This document shows, in pieces, positions 26,654 through 35,435 of a stretch of 64,000 nucleotides of DNA. Made by a program: the position numbers and the translations under genes. Source of the stretch: Flagellimonas sp. 389 (lineage in GTDB: Bacteria; Bacteroidota; Bacteroidia; Flavobacteriales; Flavobacteriaceae); the NCBI RefSeq assembly GCF_018449435.1, contig NZ_JAHCMU010000012.1, positions 1 to 64,000 on the forward strand. The letters run 5' to 3'. How positions within the stretch are numbered: the stretch's first letter is position 1; each line of letters begins with the position of its first letter. A model generated the notes under the pieces. It saw only the letters and a list, made by a program, of their open reading frames with translations. It searched no databases and had not been told where the DNA came from.

Positions 26654-26818
26654 TTATCTATCAGAATGGTACAGATTAGCCAATTGATATTCTAGAAAGG
26701 TGATAATTTCTGCCTCGTCCCTGTTTTCAAGGTACATGGTACAAACTCTATCGGCATTTGCTTTTTTGAAGGCATTTAAATTGTCCCCATTCGATATATT
26801 AAGGATATCCCATGTAAG
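26654..26818 (-). pseudogene. Possible decayed or start-less small coding region
   Basis: An open frame of 54 codons between two stops gives a protein-like sequence (about NADRVCTMYLENRDEAEIIT followed by FLEYQLANLYHSDR), but has no ATG, GTG or TTG until well inside. It lies 14 bp beyond the small membrane protein gene on the same strand. It could be a broken gene or the end of one. I do not recognise it. Confidence 0.3.
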
Positions 26819-26832
26819 TTACAAGTAAATTG

Positions 26833-27054
26833 TTACTCCTTTGGCATTGGCTTATCCTCATAAAAATCCTCAAAGGTCTTATCGGTTTCATAATCATCGG
26901 TCAATACCTTATATACTGTTATTACAAGTATAGTTTGACCAAATACGGTCAAGTAAAAAATCCAATTAAATGCCATGTTCATAGATGCGAATATGGTAAC
27001 TGTCACCAAAATTAAGGTAGTCAATGCCAACCAGTTCATTGCAGAAAATCTCAT
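26833..27054 (-). CDS. Small two-helix membrane protein conserved in flavobacteria
   Basis: A 73-residue protein with two membrane helices (about 7-27 and 31-49) and an acidic tail TDDYETDKTFEDFYEDKP. The start MRFSAMNWLALTTLI and the tail match a common flavobacterial hypothetical family as I remember it. Function unknown. It is divergent from the photolyase cluster. Confidence 0.75.
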   Translation of the reverse strand: MRFSAMNWLALTTLILVTVTIFASMNMAFNWIFYLTVFGQTILVITVYKVLTDDYETDKTFEDFYEDKPMPKE

Positions 27055-27189
27055 TTTCTTTTTATTAGCAATTTAATGAAAAATATTATAATGTTTAACT
27101 TTAATATAAAATTGTTAAACATTTTATATCTTTCTTTGTAGTTTCGCAATATTATAGTGTTGGTATTAATCTTCTAAATTATAAAAGGT

Positions 27190-27360
27190 ATGTTCGGATT
27201 ATTTAAAAAGAAAACAGAGAAAGAAAAATTACAAGAAGAGTATGCAAAACTTTTGAGAGAAGCACATGCACTTTCTACTTCTAACAGAAAGTTGAGTGAC
27301 CAAAAGACTTATGAAGCTGAAGAAGTCATGAAAAAAATCGATTTGTTGAATTTAAGTTAG
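27190..27360 (+). CDS. Lacal_2735 family small protein
   Basis: A 56-residue protein, MFGLFKKKTEKEKLQEEY at the start, then a helical segment ending EAEEVMKKIDLLNLS. This is the flavobacterial Lacal_2735 family, of unknown function; the N-terminal MFGLFKKK suggests membrane contact. It is the first gene of the run that leads to the photolyase genes, 9 bp before the DUF2452 gene. Confidence 0.8.
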   Translation: MFGLFKKKTEKEKLQEEYAKLLREAHALSTSNRKLSDQKTYEAEEVMKKIDLLNLS

Positions 27361-27369
27361 TAGGTCTCC

Positions 27370-27792
27370 ATGCCAAAGGAAAAAAAGCCAGATTATGTAG
27401 TTTTCAATCCCGACGATGATAAATACGATGCCGCATTAAAACCTTATGCCACCAATGTGGGCGCACCCAGCATAAAAGCTAGTGATAGCATTGCTTGGAA
27501 AAACAGGAGCATCAATAAATTGAACCATAAGGTCAAAACAAAGTTTTTAGAACTAAAGATAGAATATGAGAAAATGCTCCAAGAGTTTGAGTATAACAAA
27601 CTCATTTTTGAAGCAAAATTTAGTTTTGAGCCTATAGTAGGTGAAATCTATCATCTCTACCAACGAGAAAATGGTGAATCCTTTTTATCGCTTATTGCGC
27701 CTGAGCAATGTAACTTCGATACGTTGGGTAGTTTTTATTTGAACGCTGACCAAATCTGGCAAAAAGTACCGACCGACGATGGCGAACTCTAG
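27370..27792 (+). CDS. DUF2452 domain protein
   Basis: A 140-residue cytoplasmic protein. KPDYVVFNPDDDKYDAALKP and the later FEPIVGEIYHLYQRENGESFLSLI match DUF2452, sometimes labelled a GTP-binding protein without evidence I can see here. It overlaps the next gene by 14 bp, so both probably belong to the photolyase operon. Confidence 0.8.
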   Translation: MPKEKKPDYVVFNPDDDKYDAALKPYATNVGAPSIKASDSIAWKNRSINKLNHKVKTKFLELKIEYEKMLQEFEYNKLIFEAKFSFEPIVGEIYHLYQRENGESFLSLIAPEQCNFDTLGSFYLNADQIWQKVPTDDGEL

Positions 27793-28066
27793 AAATTTTA
27801 CAGAGAGGGAACTGGACCGAATCATAGAAATGGCATGGGAAGACCGTACTCCTTTTGAAGCCATACTGTTTCAGTTCGATCTACCAGAAAAGGAAGTCAT
27901 TAAGCTCATGCGTGGTAATTTAAAAGAAAGTAGTTTTAAGCGCTGGCGGAAACGAGTAAACAGTGGTGTTAGCCAAAAGCATCTTAAGAAACGTAATCCA
28001 GATATTAACCGTTTTAAATGTTCACGACAAAAAGCGATTTCTGGCAATAAAATCAGTAAACGCTGA
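27779..28066 (+). CDS. TIGR03643 family protein
   Basis: A 95-residue basic protein: FTERELDRIIEMAWEDRTPF, FDLPEKEVIKLMRGNLKESSFKRWRKRV. It is helix-turn-helix-like in pattern and matches TIGR03643, a family found beside photolyase and cryptochrome genes. It overlaps DUF2452 by 14 bp and shares 1 bp with the photolyase-like gene that follows. A DNA-binding role is possible but not shown. Confidence 0.82.
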   Translation: MANSRNFTERELDRIIEMAWEDRTPFEAILFQFDLPEKEVIKLMRGNLKESSFKRWRKRVNSGVSQKHLKKRNPDINRFKCSRQKAISGNKISKR

Positions 28067-29163
28067 TGGTGTCCTTTCCCTTTTCCTATAATGAGATTCT
28101 CAATAGAATTGATACCATCGACCCTGTTGCTTATGGTTCTTCCAGAAACTTTGTGGATGGTGCGGTAAGTTATTTATCGCCTTACATTTCCAGGGGAGTC
28201 ATTTCTACAAAACTTGTAATGTCCAAAATACTGGAACAGGGACATAGCTTTTATAAGGTAGAGAAGTTCATTCAGGAATTGGCTTGGCGCGATTACTGGC
28301 AACAAGTTTGGATTGCCAAAGGCGCAGAAATCAATTCAGATTTAAAAAATGTACAAAGTCCGATAGCCAACTGGTCGATACCCAAAGACATTTTGGATGC
28401 GACCACTGGAATAGCAGCGATAGACAGTTCCATACAACAGCTTTACGAAACGGGCTACATGCACAATCACTTGCGAATGTACGTGGCATCCATTGCATGT
28501 AATGTAGCTCAAAGTCACTGGAAAATACCGGCACAATGGCTTTATTATCATTTGCTGGATGGGGATTGGGCCAGCAATGCCCTGAGTTGGCAATGGGTAG
28601 CAGGTGCCAACAGCAATAAAAAGTACTACGCCAACCAGGAGAATATCAACAAGTATTGCCGAACCAATCAAAAGAATACATTTTTAGATGTTTCTTACGA
28701 AGCTTTCAATAACGGGATGGAAATTCCCGAAGTCCTGAAAGAAACAGAATCCCTTCAGCTTAAAACCGAGCTACCCAAACCAGAATCGATTACAGTCGAT
28801 GAAAGCCTGCCAACCCTTATCTACACTTTTTACAATCTGGACCCAGAATGGGAAAAGAATACATCCGCAAATAGAATACTCCTGTTAGAGCCTTCTCATT
28901 TTGAAAACTACCCCGTTTCGAAAAAATCAATTGATTTTGCTTTAGGGATTTCAAAAAACATAGCGAATATTCAGGTTTATGTGGGTGAGTTTCAAGAATT
29001 GGTGGTTTCACATCATTTAAAAAACATACATTTTAAGGAACACCCCCTAAATCGACATTACCAAGGCACCGAAGCACCAAGGGAATGGATGTTCGATGTA
29101 CAAGGATATCACTCCTCGTTCTTCGGTTTTTGGAAAAAATGTAAAAAGCAACTTAAATACTAA
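28066..29163 (+). CDS. Photolyase-like protein with FAD domain first and alpha/beta domain last
   Basis: A 365-residue protein. Residues about 10-215 form the FAD-binding domain of photolyases/cryptochromes: SRGVIS, FIQELAWRDYWQQVW, HNHLRMYVASIA and DGDWASNALSWQWVAGANSN, followed by KYYANQENINKYC. The usual N-terminal antenna domain is missing. Instead, residues about 245-365 (SLPTLIYTFYNLDPEW, RILLLEPSHFENYPVSKKSI, IQVYVGEF) look like an alpha/beta photolyase-type domain placed at the C-terminus, a reversed order. Its activity could be DNA repair or light sensing. It lies in a tight operon with a flavin reductase and a second photolyase. Confidence 0.78.
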   Translation: MVSFPFSYNEILNRIDTIDPVAYGSSRNFVDGAVSYLSPYISRGVISTKLVMSKILEQGHSFYKVEKFIQELAWRDYWQQVWIAKGAEINSDLKNVQSPIANWSIPKDILDATTGIAAIDSSIQQLYETGYMHNHLRMYVASIACNVAQSHWKIPAQWLYYHLLDGDWASNALSWQWVAGANSNKKYYANQENINKYCRTNQKNTFLDVSYEAFNNGMEIPEVLKETESLQLKTELPKPESITVDESLPTLIYTFYNLDPEWEKNTSANRILLLEPSHFENYPVSKKSIDFALGISKNIANIQVYVGEFQELVVSHHLKNIHFKEHPLNRHYQGTEAPREWMFDVQGYHSSFFGFWKKCKKQLKY

Positions 29164-29171
29164 AAACAAAA

Positions 29172-29798
29172 ATGCAATATACAAAGGAAGATATTCAACA
29201 GCTGGATAAAGTAACGTGTTTAAAAATCATTAATTCGGTTACAGGCATTAAACCAGCAAACCTTTTAGGGACCATAGATAACAAAGGACGAACCAATCTT
29301 GCCATATTCAGTTCAATCATACATTTGGGAAGCAATCCTGCATTATTGGGCTTTATCGTAAGACCTGCAGGTGAAGTACCTCGGCATACCTATGAGAATA
29401 TCAAAGAGAACGGTGTTTACACCATCAATCACATTCATCCAAAGTTTACGGAAAATGCCCATTATACCTCAGCAAAGTTCGATGACAGTATATCAGAGTT
29501 TGAACGCTGTAGCTTTACCGAAGAATTTATAACTGATTTTAAAGCACCATTCGTAAAGGAAAGCACATTTAAGATGGGGATGAACTTTAAAGATGCCATA
29601 CCTATTCCATTGAACGGAACTATTATGGTCATTGGTGAAATCGAGCACCTTGTATATCCAGATGATGCGATGGTTGCAGACGATATTGACTTAGAAGTTT
29701 CCAATAGTGTTGGAATATCTGGATTGAACAGCTATTATGCCTTAAAAAAAATTGGAAAGTACCCGTATGCCAGGGTTAATGAAACTCCTGATTTTTAA
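29172..29798 (+). CDS. Flavin reductase family protein (split-barrel FMN-binding)
   Basis: A 208-residue cytoplasmic protein with a flavin-binding split barrel: [20 protein letters not shown] near the N-terminus, then LLGFIVRP and the [17 protein letters not shown] segment. Such proteins reduce free FMN or FAD with NAD(P)H. Its place between two photolyase genes suggests a supply of reduced flavin or reduction of the bound FAD, which is inferred. Its TAA shares one base with the next ATG. Confidence 0.85.
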   Translation: MQYTKEDIQQLDKVTCLKIINSVTGIKPANLLGTIDNKGRTNLAIFSSIIHLGSNPALLGFIVRPAGEVPRHTYENIKENGVYTINHIHPKFTENAHYTSAKFDDSISEFERCSFTEEFITDFKAPFVKESTFKMGMNFKDAIPIPLNGTIMVIGEIEHLVYPDDAMVADDIDLEVSNSVGISGLNSYYALKKIGKYPYARVNETPDF

Positions 29799-29929
29799 TG
29801 CATAAAAAGCAATACCTCCCAGAAAAAATCTGTACGGTTTGTAAACGTCCTTTTTCGTGGCGAAAGAAATGGGAAAAAAACTGGGAAACCGTAAAATACT
29901 GTAGCGAGCGTTGCAGAAGAAATAAATAG
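29798..29929 (+). CDS. DUF2256 small zinc-ribbon-like protein
   Basis: A 43-residue basic protein with [15 protein letters not shown] and [12 protein letters not shown], giving a CxxC...CxxxC metal-binding pattern. This is DUF2256, commonly found with photolyase genes. It overlaps the flavin reductase stop by one base and ends 3 bp before the second photolyase. Confidence 0.88.
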   Translation: MHKKQYLPEKICTVCKRPFSWRKKWEKNWETVKYCSERCRRNK

Positions 29930-29932
29930 AGT

Positions 29933-31435
29933 ATGAAAAGCGTACATCTGATTTTCCCCCACCAATTGTTTGAATCTTCTCCACTATTTGAAGATACAGC
30001 ACCTATTTATTTGATTGAGGAATATTTATTTTTTAAGCAGTATCCCTTCCACAAACAGAAAATAGCGTTTCACAGGGCTTCTATGAAATCTTACGAAGCA
30101 TTTTTGAAATCAGAAAACCACATAGTCCATTACATTGAATCTATTGAAGAAGCTTCAGATATTCGAAAACTTATTCCAAAGCTAAAAAGCGAAGGGGTCG
30201 AACATATCAATTATATAGACCCAACGGACAATTGGTTGGAAAAAAGAATTCAGGCTGCCTGCAACAAGTACAATATCACGGCCAAGCAGCTTCAATCTCC
30301 ATTATTCCTGAATTCCAAAGAAGAGCTTGCCTCATTCTTTCACAAGGATAAAAAGAAATATCATCAAACGACCTTTTACACGGATGAACGAAAAAAACGT
30401 AATATCCTTTTAGACGCTGATAAAAAGCCACAAGGTGGTAAGTGGACTTTTGACAAAGAGAACCGAAAAAAATATCCTGCAAAAAAGACTCCACCTCCTG
30501 TTCAATTTCCCGATGCCGATGAATTTTATAAAGAATCCAAGACCTATGTCGGGGAACATTTTTCTGATCATCTGGGGGAATTGACCGAGCATCCCTTGTA
30601 TCCAACGAATTTCAAAACAGCAAAAGATTGGCTCAATCAGTTTTTTGAACATCGCTTCATGGAATTCGGTACTTATGAAGATGCTATTGTTGCGGAAGCT
30701 TCCATTCTCAACCATAGTGTTTTGACACCTATACTAAATGTAGGGTTGTTGATCCCTTCGCAAATAGTCGATACTAGTTTAAAATATGCCGAGAAAAACG
30801 ATATACCCATCAACTCCACTGAAGGTTTTGTTCGGCAAATCATAGGGTGGCGCGAATTTATCAGGGGCATGTACGAAGCGCGTGGTACCGATGAAAGAAC
30901 ATGGAATTTTTGGGGATTCACCAGAAAAATACCAGCCTCATTTTATGATGGCACAACTGGAATCTACCCTATAGACCAGACCATAAAAAAATTATTAAAG
31001 ACCGGTTATTCCCACCATATAGAACGGTTAATGGTGCTAGGGAATTTTATGTTGCTTTGCGAATTTGACCCAGATGAAGTATACAAATGGTTCATGGAAT
31101 TATACATAGATGCCTATGATTGGGTCATGGTGCCCAATATCTATGGAATGAGCCAGTTTTCTGATGGGGGCTTAATGGCAACTAAACCTTACATAAGCGG
31201 CAGCAATTACCTGATGAAGATGAGCAACTACAAAAAAAGCGAATGGCAAGAAGTATGGGATGGGCTGTTTTGGCTCTTTATGGACAAGCACAGGGACTTT
31301 TTTACACAAAATCCAAGATTAGGTATGCTCATAGGCACTTTGGACAGAATGTCCATTGAAAAAAAAGAGCGTCTATTCAAAAAAGCAGAGGAATACTTGT
31401 TGAGCTTGGAAGGCCAACGCTATTTCTATCATTGA
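29933..31435 (+). CDS. CryPro/FeS-BCP-family photolyase lacking the Fe-S cysteines
   Basis: A 500-residue member of the prokaryotic (6-4) photolyase/cryptochrome family (deoxyribodipyrimidine photolyase-related). The N-terminal antenna domain opens SVHLIFPHQLFESSPLF; the catalytic part has IIGWREFIRGMYEARG, HHIERLMVLGNFMLL, PNIYGMSQFSDGGLMATKPY. Characterised relatives hold a [4Fe-4S] cluster with four cysteines, three in the segment after MSNY. Here that segment reads MSNYKKSEWQEVWDGLFW, and the whole protein has only two cysteines (about residues 110 and 368). The cluster should therefore be absent. FAD and repair function remain plausible. Confidence 0.88.
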   Translation: MKSVHLIFPHQLFESSPLFEDTAPIYLIEEYLFFKQYPFHKQKIAFHRASMKSYEAFLKSENHIVHYIESIEEASDIRKLIPKLKSEGVEHINYIDPTDNWLEKRIQAACNKYNITAKQLQSPLFLNSKEELASFFHKDKKKYHQTTFYTDERKKRNILLDADKKPQGGKWTFDKENRKKYPAKKTPPPVQFPDADEFYKESKTYVGEHFSDHLGELTEHPLYPTNFKTAKDWLNQFFEHRFMEFGTYEDAIVAEASILNHSVLTPILNVGLLIPSQIVDTSLKYAEKNDIPINSTEGFVRQIIGWREFIRGMYEARGTDERTWNFWGFTRKIPASFYDGTTGIYPIDQTIKKLLKTGYSHHIERLMVLGNFMLLCEFDPDEVYKWFMELYIDAYDWVMVPNIYGMSQFSDGGLMATKPYISGSNYLMKMSNYKKSEWQEVWDGLFWLFMDKHRDFFTQNPRLGMLIGTLDRMSIEKKERLFKKAEEYLLSLEGQRYFYH

Positions 31436-31473
31436 CCCAACTGTTCAAGAGAGCCCAATACACTGTGGGTTTA

Positions 31474-31487
31474 GGTACAAGTGTACC
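31474..31487. promoter_or_regulatory. Palindrome GGTACA-AG-TGTACC upstream of the AraC-type gene
   Basis: A perfect 6-bp inverted repeat around AG, inside GGGT...ACCC. A related GGGTCCCATTGTACCC occurs at 32665-32680, before the NHL gene. It may be a shared operator. Confidence 0.4.
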
Positions 31488-31543
31488 CAATGATACTTCT
31501 TATTTCTATTTTAAGATTATTTTTATTGCAGACAAACCCGAGC

Positions 31544-32662
31544 ATGCCATCTTTTACATTTGTTGATATTATATTATTTCTGGGAGTCAGTCAAGGTCTG
31601 TTTCTCTCCTTATCCCTTAGATTGATTCATCACAGAAATATAAGTGCGAACCGCATACTCTCATTACTACTTCTGATAGCGGCAACTATGCTTTTTTGCA
31701 GGATAACGGCATTCCGTATTTCTGAAGATTGGATTTGGCGCTTTGGCATATTGATAGATACCACCATTTTTCTTTTTGGTCCACTGTTGTACCTCTACAT
31801 AAAAAGATTGCTTTTTAGAAGTGTCCCGCCATTCAGATTGAATTGGTTCCATTACGTTCCTGCCCTATTGCATTTTTGCTATTACTTATGGACATTGACC
31901 ATTCCATTATCAGATTTCAACAATCGATATTTTTCAGGTGGCTTGAATATCATGTTTTTCCTAGTTGAAGCCACAGGATTGCTTGCACTCACTTTTTATT
32001 GGTTAAAGGCCTTCTTGCTTGTCAAAAATTACCCTAAAGAGGAAGAAAAAGAACTTTCATATCACCAAAACATTATACAGTTTCTCCGATTCTTCCTGTT
32101 TGCCTTATTGATTTTTGTGCTCTTATGGTCAATTAGTTTCATTAGTGCCAGTTTTTTGGGAATAATCTTCACATATCTTAATTATGTGACCATGTGGATA
32201 TCCATTCCTATTTTCGTTTATATTGTTGGCTACTTTAGCCTCCGTCAACCCGAAATTTTCAGGATTCCCGTACCCGCCAAAGAAAAATCGGAAAAGCAGC
32301 GATTAAAACCTGATGAAATCCAGAAACTTCAAAAACGCCTACACTACTTTATTTCCGAAGAAAAAGTATTTCTTCGGCCAGATTTGACACTAAAGGGCTT
32401 GGCAGAAAAGATGAACACCACACGGAACAATCTTTCATGGTTGCTCAATCAAACGTATCAAATTTCTTTTTACGATTATATCAATCGGTTTAGGATTGAA
32501 GAATTTCTAATTAAAATTAATCGGGAGGAGCATTTGAGCCATACATTGCTCGCATTGGCAATGGATGTAGGATTCAACTCAAAATCCACCTTTAACAAGG
32601 CCTTCAAAAATGAGGTGGGCCAGACCCCAAGCGAATATATTAAAAAAAACAAAGTAGCGTAA
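31544..32662 (+). CDS. Membrane-embedded AraC family transcriptional regulator
   Basis: Regulator of about 372 residues. Seven or so membrane helices (about 5-235 from the chosen start) precede a cytoplasmic AraC-type double helix-turn-helix: LTLKGLAEKMNTTRNNLSWLLNQ and ALAMDVGFNSKSTFNKAFKNEVGQTPSEYI. ATG at 31544 (MPSFTFVDIILFLGVSQG) fits the family; ATG at 31490 or GTG at 31481 would add a hydrophobic leader. The NHL-propeller gene follows on the same strand, which suggests it as a target. Confidence 0.85.
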   Translation: MPSFTFVDIILFLGVSQGLFLSLSLRLIHHRNISANRILSLLLLIAATMLFCRITAFRISEDWIWRFGILIDTTIFLFGPLLYLYIKRLLFRSVPPFRLNWFHYVPALLHFCYYLWTLTIPLSDFNNRYFSGGLNIMFFLVEATGLLALTFYWLKAFLLVKNYPKEEEKELSYHQNIIQFLRFFLFALLIFVLLWSISFISASFLGIIFTYLNYVTMWISIPIFVYIVGYFSLRQPEIFRIPVPAKEKSEKQRLKPDEIQKLQKRLHYFISEEKVFLRPDLTLKGLAEKMNTTRNNLSWLLNQTYQISFYDYINRFRIEEFLIKINREEHLSHTLLALAMDVGFNSKSTFNKAFKNEVGQTPSEYIKKNKVA

Positions 32663-32742
32663 AAGGGTCCCATTGTACCCAAAGGGTCGATATGTTTTCA
32701 TCACTCTATTAGTTTAGGGGTTTAACAATTAAAACCTTAAAG

Positions 32743-33681
32743 ATGAAAACTTGTAACTTCTTATTGAAATCTGGACTCGCGTTAGCTTGTCTGGCACTTT
32801 TTACATTTACTTCCTGTATTGACGATTTTGACGGCGGCGGTCCAAAGCCAAAAAAGGTAAAGACCTTGTTCGGGGCGGATTTTCCTGCAAATGATGGGCT
32901 TCATGTCAACGATAATGGAACTGTGTTCGCTTCCAATTTTGGTAAGTTCGATACCGTAATACAGAAATATAGCGGAACCAAAGTATTCAAAATCAAACGA
33001 AATGGTTCTATATCAGTGAAAGCAAGTGGTTTTGAGGCTCCAATGGGCGGAGTCCAGGACAGTAAAGGAAACTTCTATTTTAATAATGAGAACAATAATG
33101 ACGCCATTTCTGGAGTGTTGGTGAAAGTTGCTCCAGATGGCACTTCTTCCGAAGTTGGTGAAATAGCAGGTTGGCCTTCTGGTCTGGCCATAGATGAAAA
33201 TGACATAATCTACGTGGCCAATTTTTTTGCAAGTACCATGCACAAAGTTGCTCCAGACGGTACTATATCGCTATTGGCAACCGATGACAGATTATTTGGA
33301 TGCGTGGGAATTGATATAGATAAAGATGGTAATATCATCACTGCAAACTTTTTTAATGCGGACATTTTAAAAGTTACCCCACAAGGAGAGGTTTCCGTAA
33401 TTACAAGGATACCTGATACAACTACCAATTTTGCCATAGGCTACATGACGATTTTGGATGACTATATTTATGCCTCTGGAATAAGTGAAAACGTTATTTA
33501 TAAAGTTTCTTTTGATGGAACCTCCGAGATTTTTGCGGGAACAGGGGAAAATGCGACGACCGATGGTCTTTTGGACGAGGCCACTTTTTCCCAGCCCAAC
33601 GGTATAGCTGCGGACAAAAAAAGAAAAATACTGTACATATCCCAATTTGGTGAACCTGGATTACGGATGATTCAACTTTAG
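32743..33681 (+). CDS. SMP-30/NHL-type six-bladed propeller lipoprotein
   Basis: Exported lipoprotein of 312 residues. The lipobox is FTSC at about residue 25, followed by Asp/Gly-rich linker DDFDGGGPKPKK. The rest is a beta-propeller with repeated strands (GGVQDSKGNFYFNN, SGLAIDENDIIYVANF, VGIDIDKDGNIITANFF, NGIAADKKRKILYISQ). The family includes lactonases and binding proteins; no catalytic residues can be assigned with confidence. Probably controlled by the upstream AraC-type protein. Confidence 0.8.
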   Translation: MKTCNFLLKSGLALACLALFTFTSCIDDFDGGGPKPKKVKTLFGADFPANDGLHVNDNGTVFASNFGKFDTVIQKYSGTKVFKIKRNGSISVKASGFEAPMGGVQDSKGNFYFNNENNNDAISGVLVKVAPDGTSSEVGEIAGWPSGLAIDENDIIYVANFFASTMHKVAPDGTISLLATDDRLFGCVGIDIDKDGNIITANFFNADILKVTPQGEVSVITRIPDTTTNFAIGYMTILDDYIYASGISENVIYKVSFDGTSEIFAGTGENATTDGLLDEATFSQPNGIAADKKRKILYISQFGEPGLRMIQL

Positions 33682-33957
33682 CAATAAGAATTCGTCCAGA
33701 TGTTCCTTATTAGGTATAACATATAGACTAAAGGCTTTTAGAACAGATACTGAAGAGAAAAGGCTTTTTTGGCTACAAAGCAGTTTATTTAGCAAAACCC
33801 GTTGACTTTATTTTCAATAAGATAAAGTATAGCGGGTTCTTTAATACATACCTTTCAATTTGTTTAAATCCATAAGTTTTAGACCAAAACATTGCCGTTA
33901 ATCTCATTATATTACGCCTGCAATCAAATTCTTGAACATCTCATAATAAAATCAGTC

Positions 33958-34689
33958 ATGAAACATAAACTATTCTTTATTTTATTACTTCTATATAAAA
34001 GCATCAATGCCCAATCCGCGAAAGAGGTCTATAAATCGGAGGATTTGAAGATACTACAGCTTACCGAAAATACATTTATCCATGTATCGTATTTAGAAAC
34101 AGAAGATTATGGTAAAGTAGGCTGTAATGGACTGATTTTCAAAAATGCTGATGAGACCGCTGTTTATGATACACCAGTAACCAATGTTGCGTCCAAAGAG
34201 CTAATTGACTGGATAAAAAATCATCTTAACTCAAAGATAGAAGCTGTAATCGTCACACATTCCCATGAAGATTGTTTGGGCGGTTTAAAAGTGTTTCATG
34301 AAGTGGGAATAGCATCTTATGCCAGCCAATTAACTTGTGAATATGCTAGAAAATCGAATGAAATTGTTCCTCAAAATAGTTTTCAAGGTAAACTATCGAC
34401 AAAGATTGGTAGCGAAAGTGTGAAAAGTTTCTTTTTGGGAGAAGGTCATACAAAAGATAATATTGTCGGCTATATTCCAACAGAGAAAGTTCTCTTTGGT
34501 GGTTGCCTTATAAAAACATTGGGAGCTGGTAAGGGTTATATTAAAGAAAGTAACCTAAAAGAGTGGCCAAAAACCGTTCAAAAAGTGAAAAGTATGTTCA
34601 CAGATGTTAAATTTGTAATTCCAGGTCATGGAAAATATGGAGGTACAGATTTGCTTGACTATACTATTTCGATGTTTGATGAAAAGTAA
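33958..34689 (+). CDS. Subclass B1 metallo-beta-lactamase
   Basis: Periplasmic zinc hydrolase of 243 residues with signal peptide KLFFILLLLYKSINAQ. All six subclass B1 zinc ligands are present: H101, H103 and D105 in HSHEDCLGG, H164 in GEGHTKDNIV, C183 in FGGCLIK and H224 in IPGHGKYGG. This Cys-containing second site separates B1 from glyoxalase-like relatives. It hydrolyses beta-lactams in characterised members of the family; substrate range here is untested. I chose ATG at 33958, since the upstream in-frame extension is not signal-like. rluF follows by 20 bp. No mobile element flanks it, so it looks intrinsic. Confidence 0.9.
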   Translation: MKHKLFFILLLLYKSINAQSAKEVYKSEDLKILQLTENTFIHVSYLETEDYGKVGCNGLIFKNADETAVYDTPVTNVASKELIDWIKNHLNSKIEAVIVTHSHEDCLGGLKVFHEVGIASYASQLTCEYARKSNEIVPQNSFQGKLSTKIGSESVKSFFLGEGHTKDNIVGYIPTEKVLFGGCLIKTLGAGKGYIKESNLKEWPKTVQKVKSMFTDVKFVIPGHGKYGGTDLLDYTISMFDEK

Positions 34690-34709
34690 CTTTTTGGACG
34701 TAACCATAC

Positions 34710-35435
34710 ATGAAAGAAACCCGAATCAATAAATACCTAAGCGAAGTTGGCCACTGCTCTAGACGTGCCGCAGATAAATTGATAGACCAAGGAAGGGTTA
34801 CCATTAATGGCAAAATACCCGAAATGGGCACCAAGGTAAAGCCTACGGATGAGGTACGTGTTGATGGAGAACTAATTTCCGAACCTAAAGAGAAACCTGT
34901 TTATTTAGCGTTCAATAAACCCATAGGAATTGTTTGTACAACGGATACTAGGGTTGAGAAAGACAATATTATCGACTTTATTAATTATCCAAAACGGATT
35001 TTCCCCATAGGAAGGCTTGATAAACCTAGCGAGGGACTTATTTTCATGACCAATGATGGAGATATCGTCAATAAAATCCTTAGGGCCAGAAATCATCATG
35101 AAAAGGAATATGTGGTTACAGTAAACAAACCGATTACCAATGATTTTTTAAAGAGAATGCGAAATGGCGTTCCCATTTTAGGTATGGTAACCAGAAAATG
35201 CGAAGTGGAACAACTGGGTCCACTTCAATTTAAAATTATATTGACCCAAGGTCTGAATAGGCAGATTCGTAGGATGTGCGAATACTTGGAGTATAGGGTA
35301 AAGAAGCTAAAGCGAGTGCGCATCATGAATGTTCATTTGGATATACCTATTGGGAAATGGCGGCACTTAACCAGTAATGAACTCAAAGAAATACATAAAC
35401 TGGTCGCTACCTCTTCAAAAACCCATGACCAATAA
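34710..35435 (+). CDS. rluF: 23S rRNA pseudouridine synthase RluF
   Basis: A 241-residue RsuA-family pseudouridine synthase. An S4 RNA-binding domain ([22 protein letters not shown]) leads, then the catalytic Asp motif [22 protein letters not shown] and [26 protein letters not shown], matching E. coli RluF, which modifies U2604 of 23S rRNA. It lies 20 bp after the beta-lactamase gene. Confidence 0.92.
   Translation: MKETRINKYLSEVGHCSRRAADKLIDQGRVTINGKIPEMGTKVKPTDEVRVDGELISEPKEKPVYLAFNKPIGIVCTTDTRVEKDNIIDFINYPKRIFPIGRLDKPSEGLIFMTNDGDIVNKILRARNHHEKEYVVTVNKPITNDFLKRMRNGVPILGMVTRKCEVEQLGPLQFKIILTQGLNRQIRRMCEYLEYRVKKLKRVRIMNVHLDIPIGKWRHLTSNELKEIHKLVATSSKTHDQ

Noticed and set aside
33892..33957. 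Longer start for the beta-lactamase
   Set aside because: The extension is not signal-like, while ATG 33958 gives a standard signal peptide.
33682..33957. Insertion sequence or integron signature around the beta-lactamase
   Set aside because: No transposase, integrase or terminal inverted repeats are visible on either side.
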